The translations under genes were made by a program, and so were the position numbers. The notes under the pieces were generated by a model that was not told the DNA's origin, searched no databases, and saw nothing but the letters and a program-made list of their open reading frames with translations. 13,472 nt of DNA from CAYLOC01 sp964385195. GTDB taxonomy: Bacteria > Actinomycetota > Actinomycetes > Propionibacteriales > Nocardioidaceae. Shown one piece after another: positions 13,452 to 13,472 of this stretch. The stretch is from positions 1 to 13,472 of the forward strand of contig CAYLOC010000071.1 in the NCBI GenBank assembly GCA_964385195.1, in the 5' to 3' direction. Position 1 is the first letter of the stretch; the number at the start of each line of letters is the position of its first letter.

Positions 13452-13472
13452 TTCGATGGGCTCAGGCCCCCA

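Noticed and set aside
1..13472. Mobile elements, CRISPR, tRNA or defence genes
   Set aside because: No transposase or integrase motifs, terminal repeats, regularly spaced repeats or tRNA-like cloverleafs were seen. All sizeable genes are housekeeping or metabolic and share the same base composition.

Overview
The window is high-GC chromosomal DNA (about two thirds G+C by eye) with frequent GTG starts, 4-base gene overlaps and leaderless-looking promoters. These traits, with the actinobacterial-style NuoB/NuoC/NuoD, MenG and mycobacterial MenJ-like sequences, indicate an actinomycete. Pseudonocardiales or a related order is my guess; genus cannot be fixed. I see no insertion sequence, phage gene, tRNA, rRNA or CRISPR.

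Layout. Every gene but one is on the minus strand, so transcription mostly runs from right to left. From the left edge: nuoE (cut by the window edge), nuoD, nuoC, nuoB and nuoA (1-3642) form the head of a complex I (NDH-1) operon, with tight translational coupling from nuoB through nuoE. Upstream of nuoA comes a geranylgeranyl-reductase-family flavoprotein of the MenJ type (3788-5095), then a small pyridoxamine-oxidase-fold protein (5209-5649) and menG (5670-6359). menF (6415-7662) is the only plus-strand gene and diverges from menG across 55 bp. A cysteine-free HesB/IscA-like protein (7687-7980) converges on menF. The right third holds a full-length tricorn protease (8090-11377), an AraC-type HTH protein fused to a DinB-like domain (11402-12319) and a three-His-box membrane fatty acid desaturase (12357-13421).

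How the genes fit together. menF makes isochorismate at the start of menaquinone synthesis. menG methylates demethylmenaquinone at the end. The MenJ-like reductase would saturate the isoprenoid tail. NDH-1 reduces the finished menaquinone. The left two thirds is therefore a respiratory quinone plus quinone-reductase block. The right third (desaturase, HTH-DinB, tricorn, in that transcriptional order with gaps of 37 and 24 bp) has no obvious single pathway; membrane-lipid adjustment and peptide turnover are the visible themes.

Regulatory signals. The best is a CRP/GlxR-like palindrome in the relatively AT-rich leader of the menJ-like gene. There are also a perfect 17-bp palindrome between menG and menF, leaderless -10 elements at menF and at the tricorn gene, and a strong hairpin after the tricorn gene. 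I found no clear evidence of an entirely new system. The most unusual items are the HTH-first DinB fusion, the cysteine-free HesB protein and the putative CRP-type site on a quinone-tail gene.
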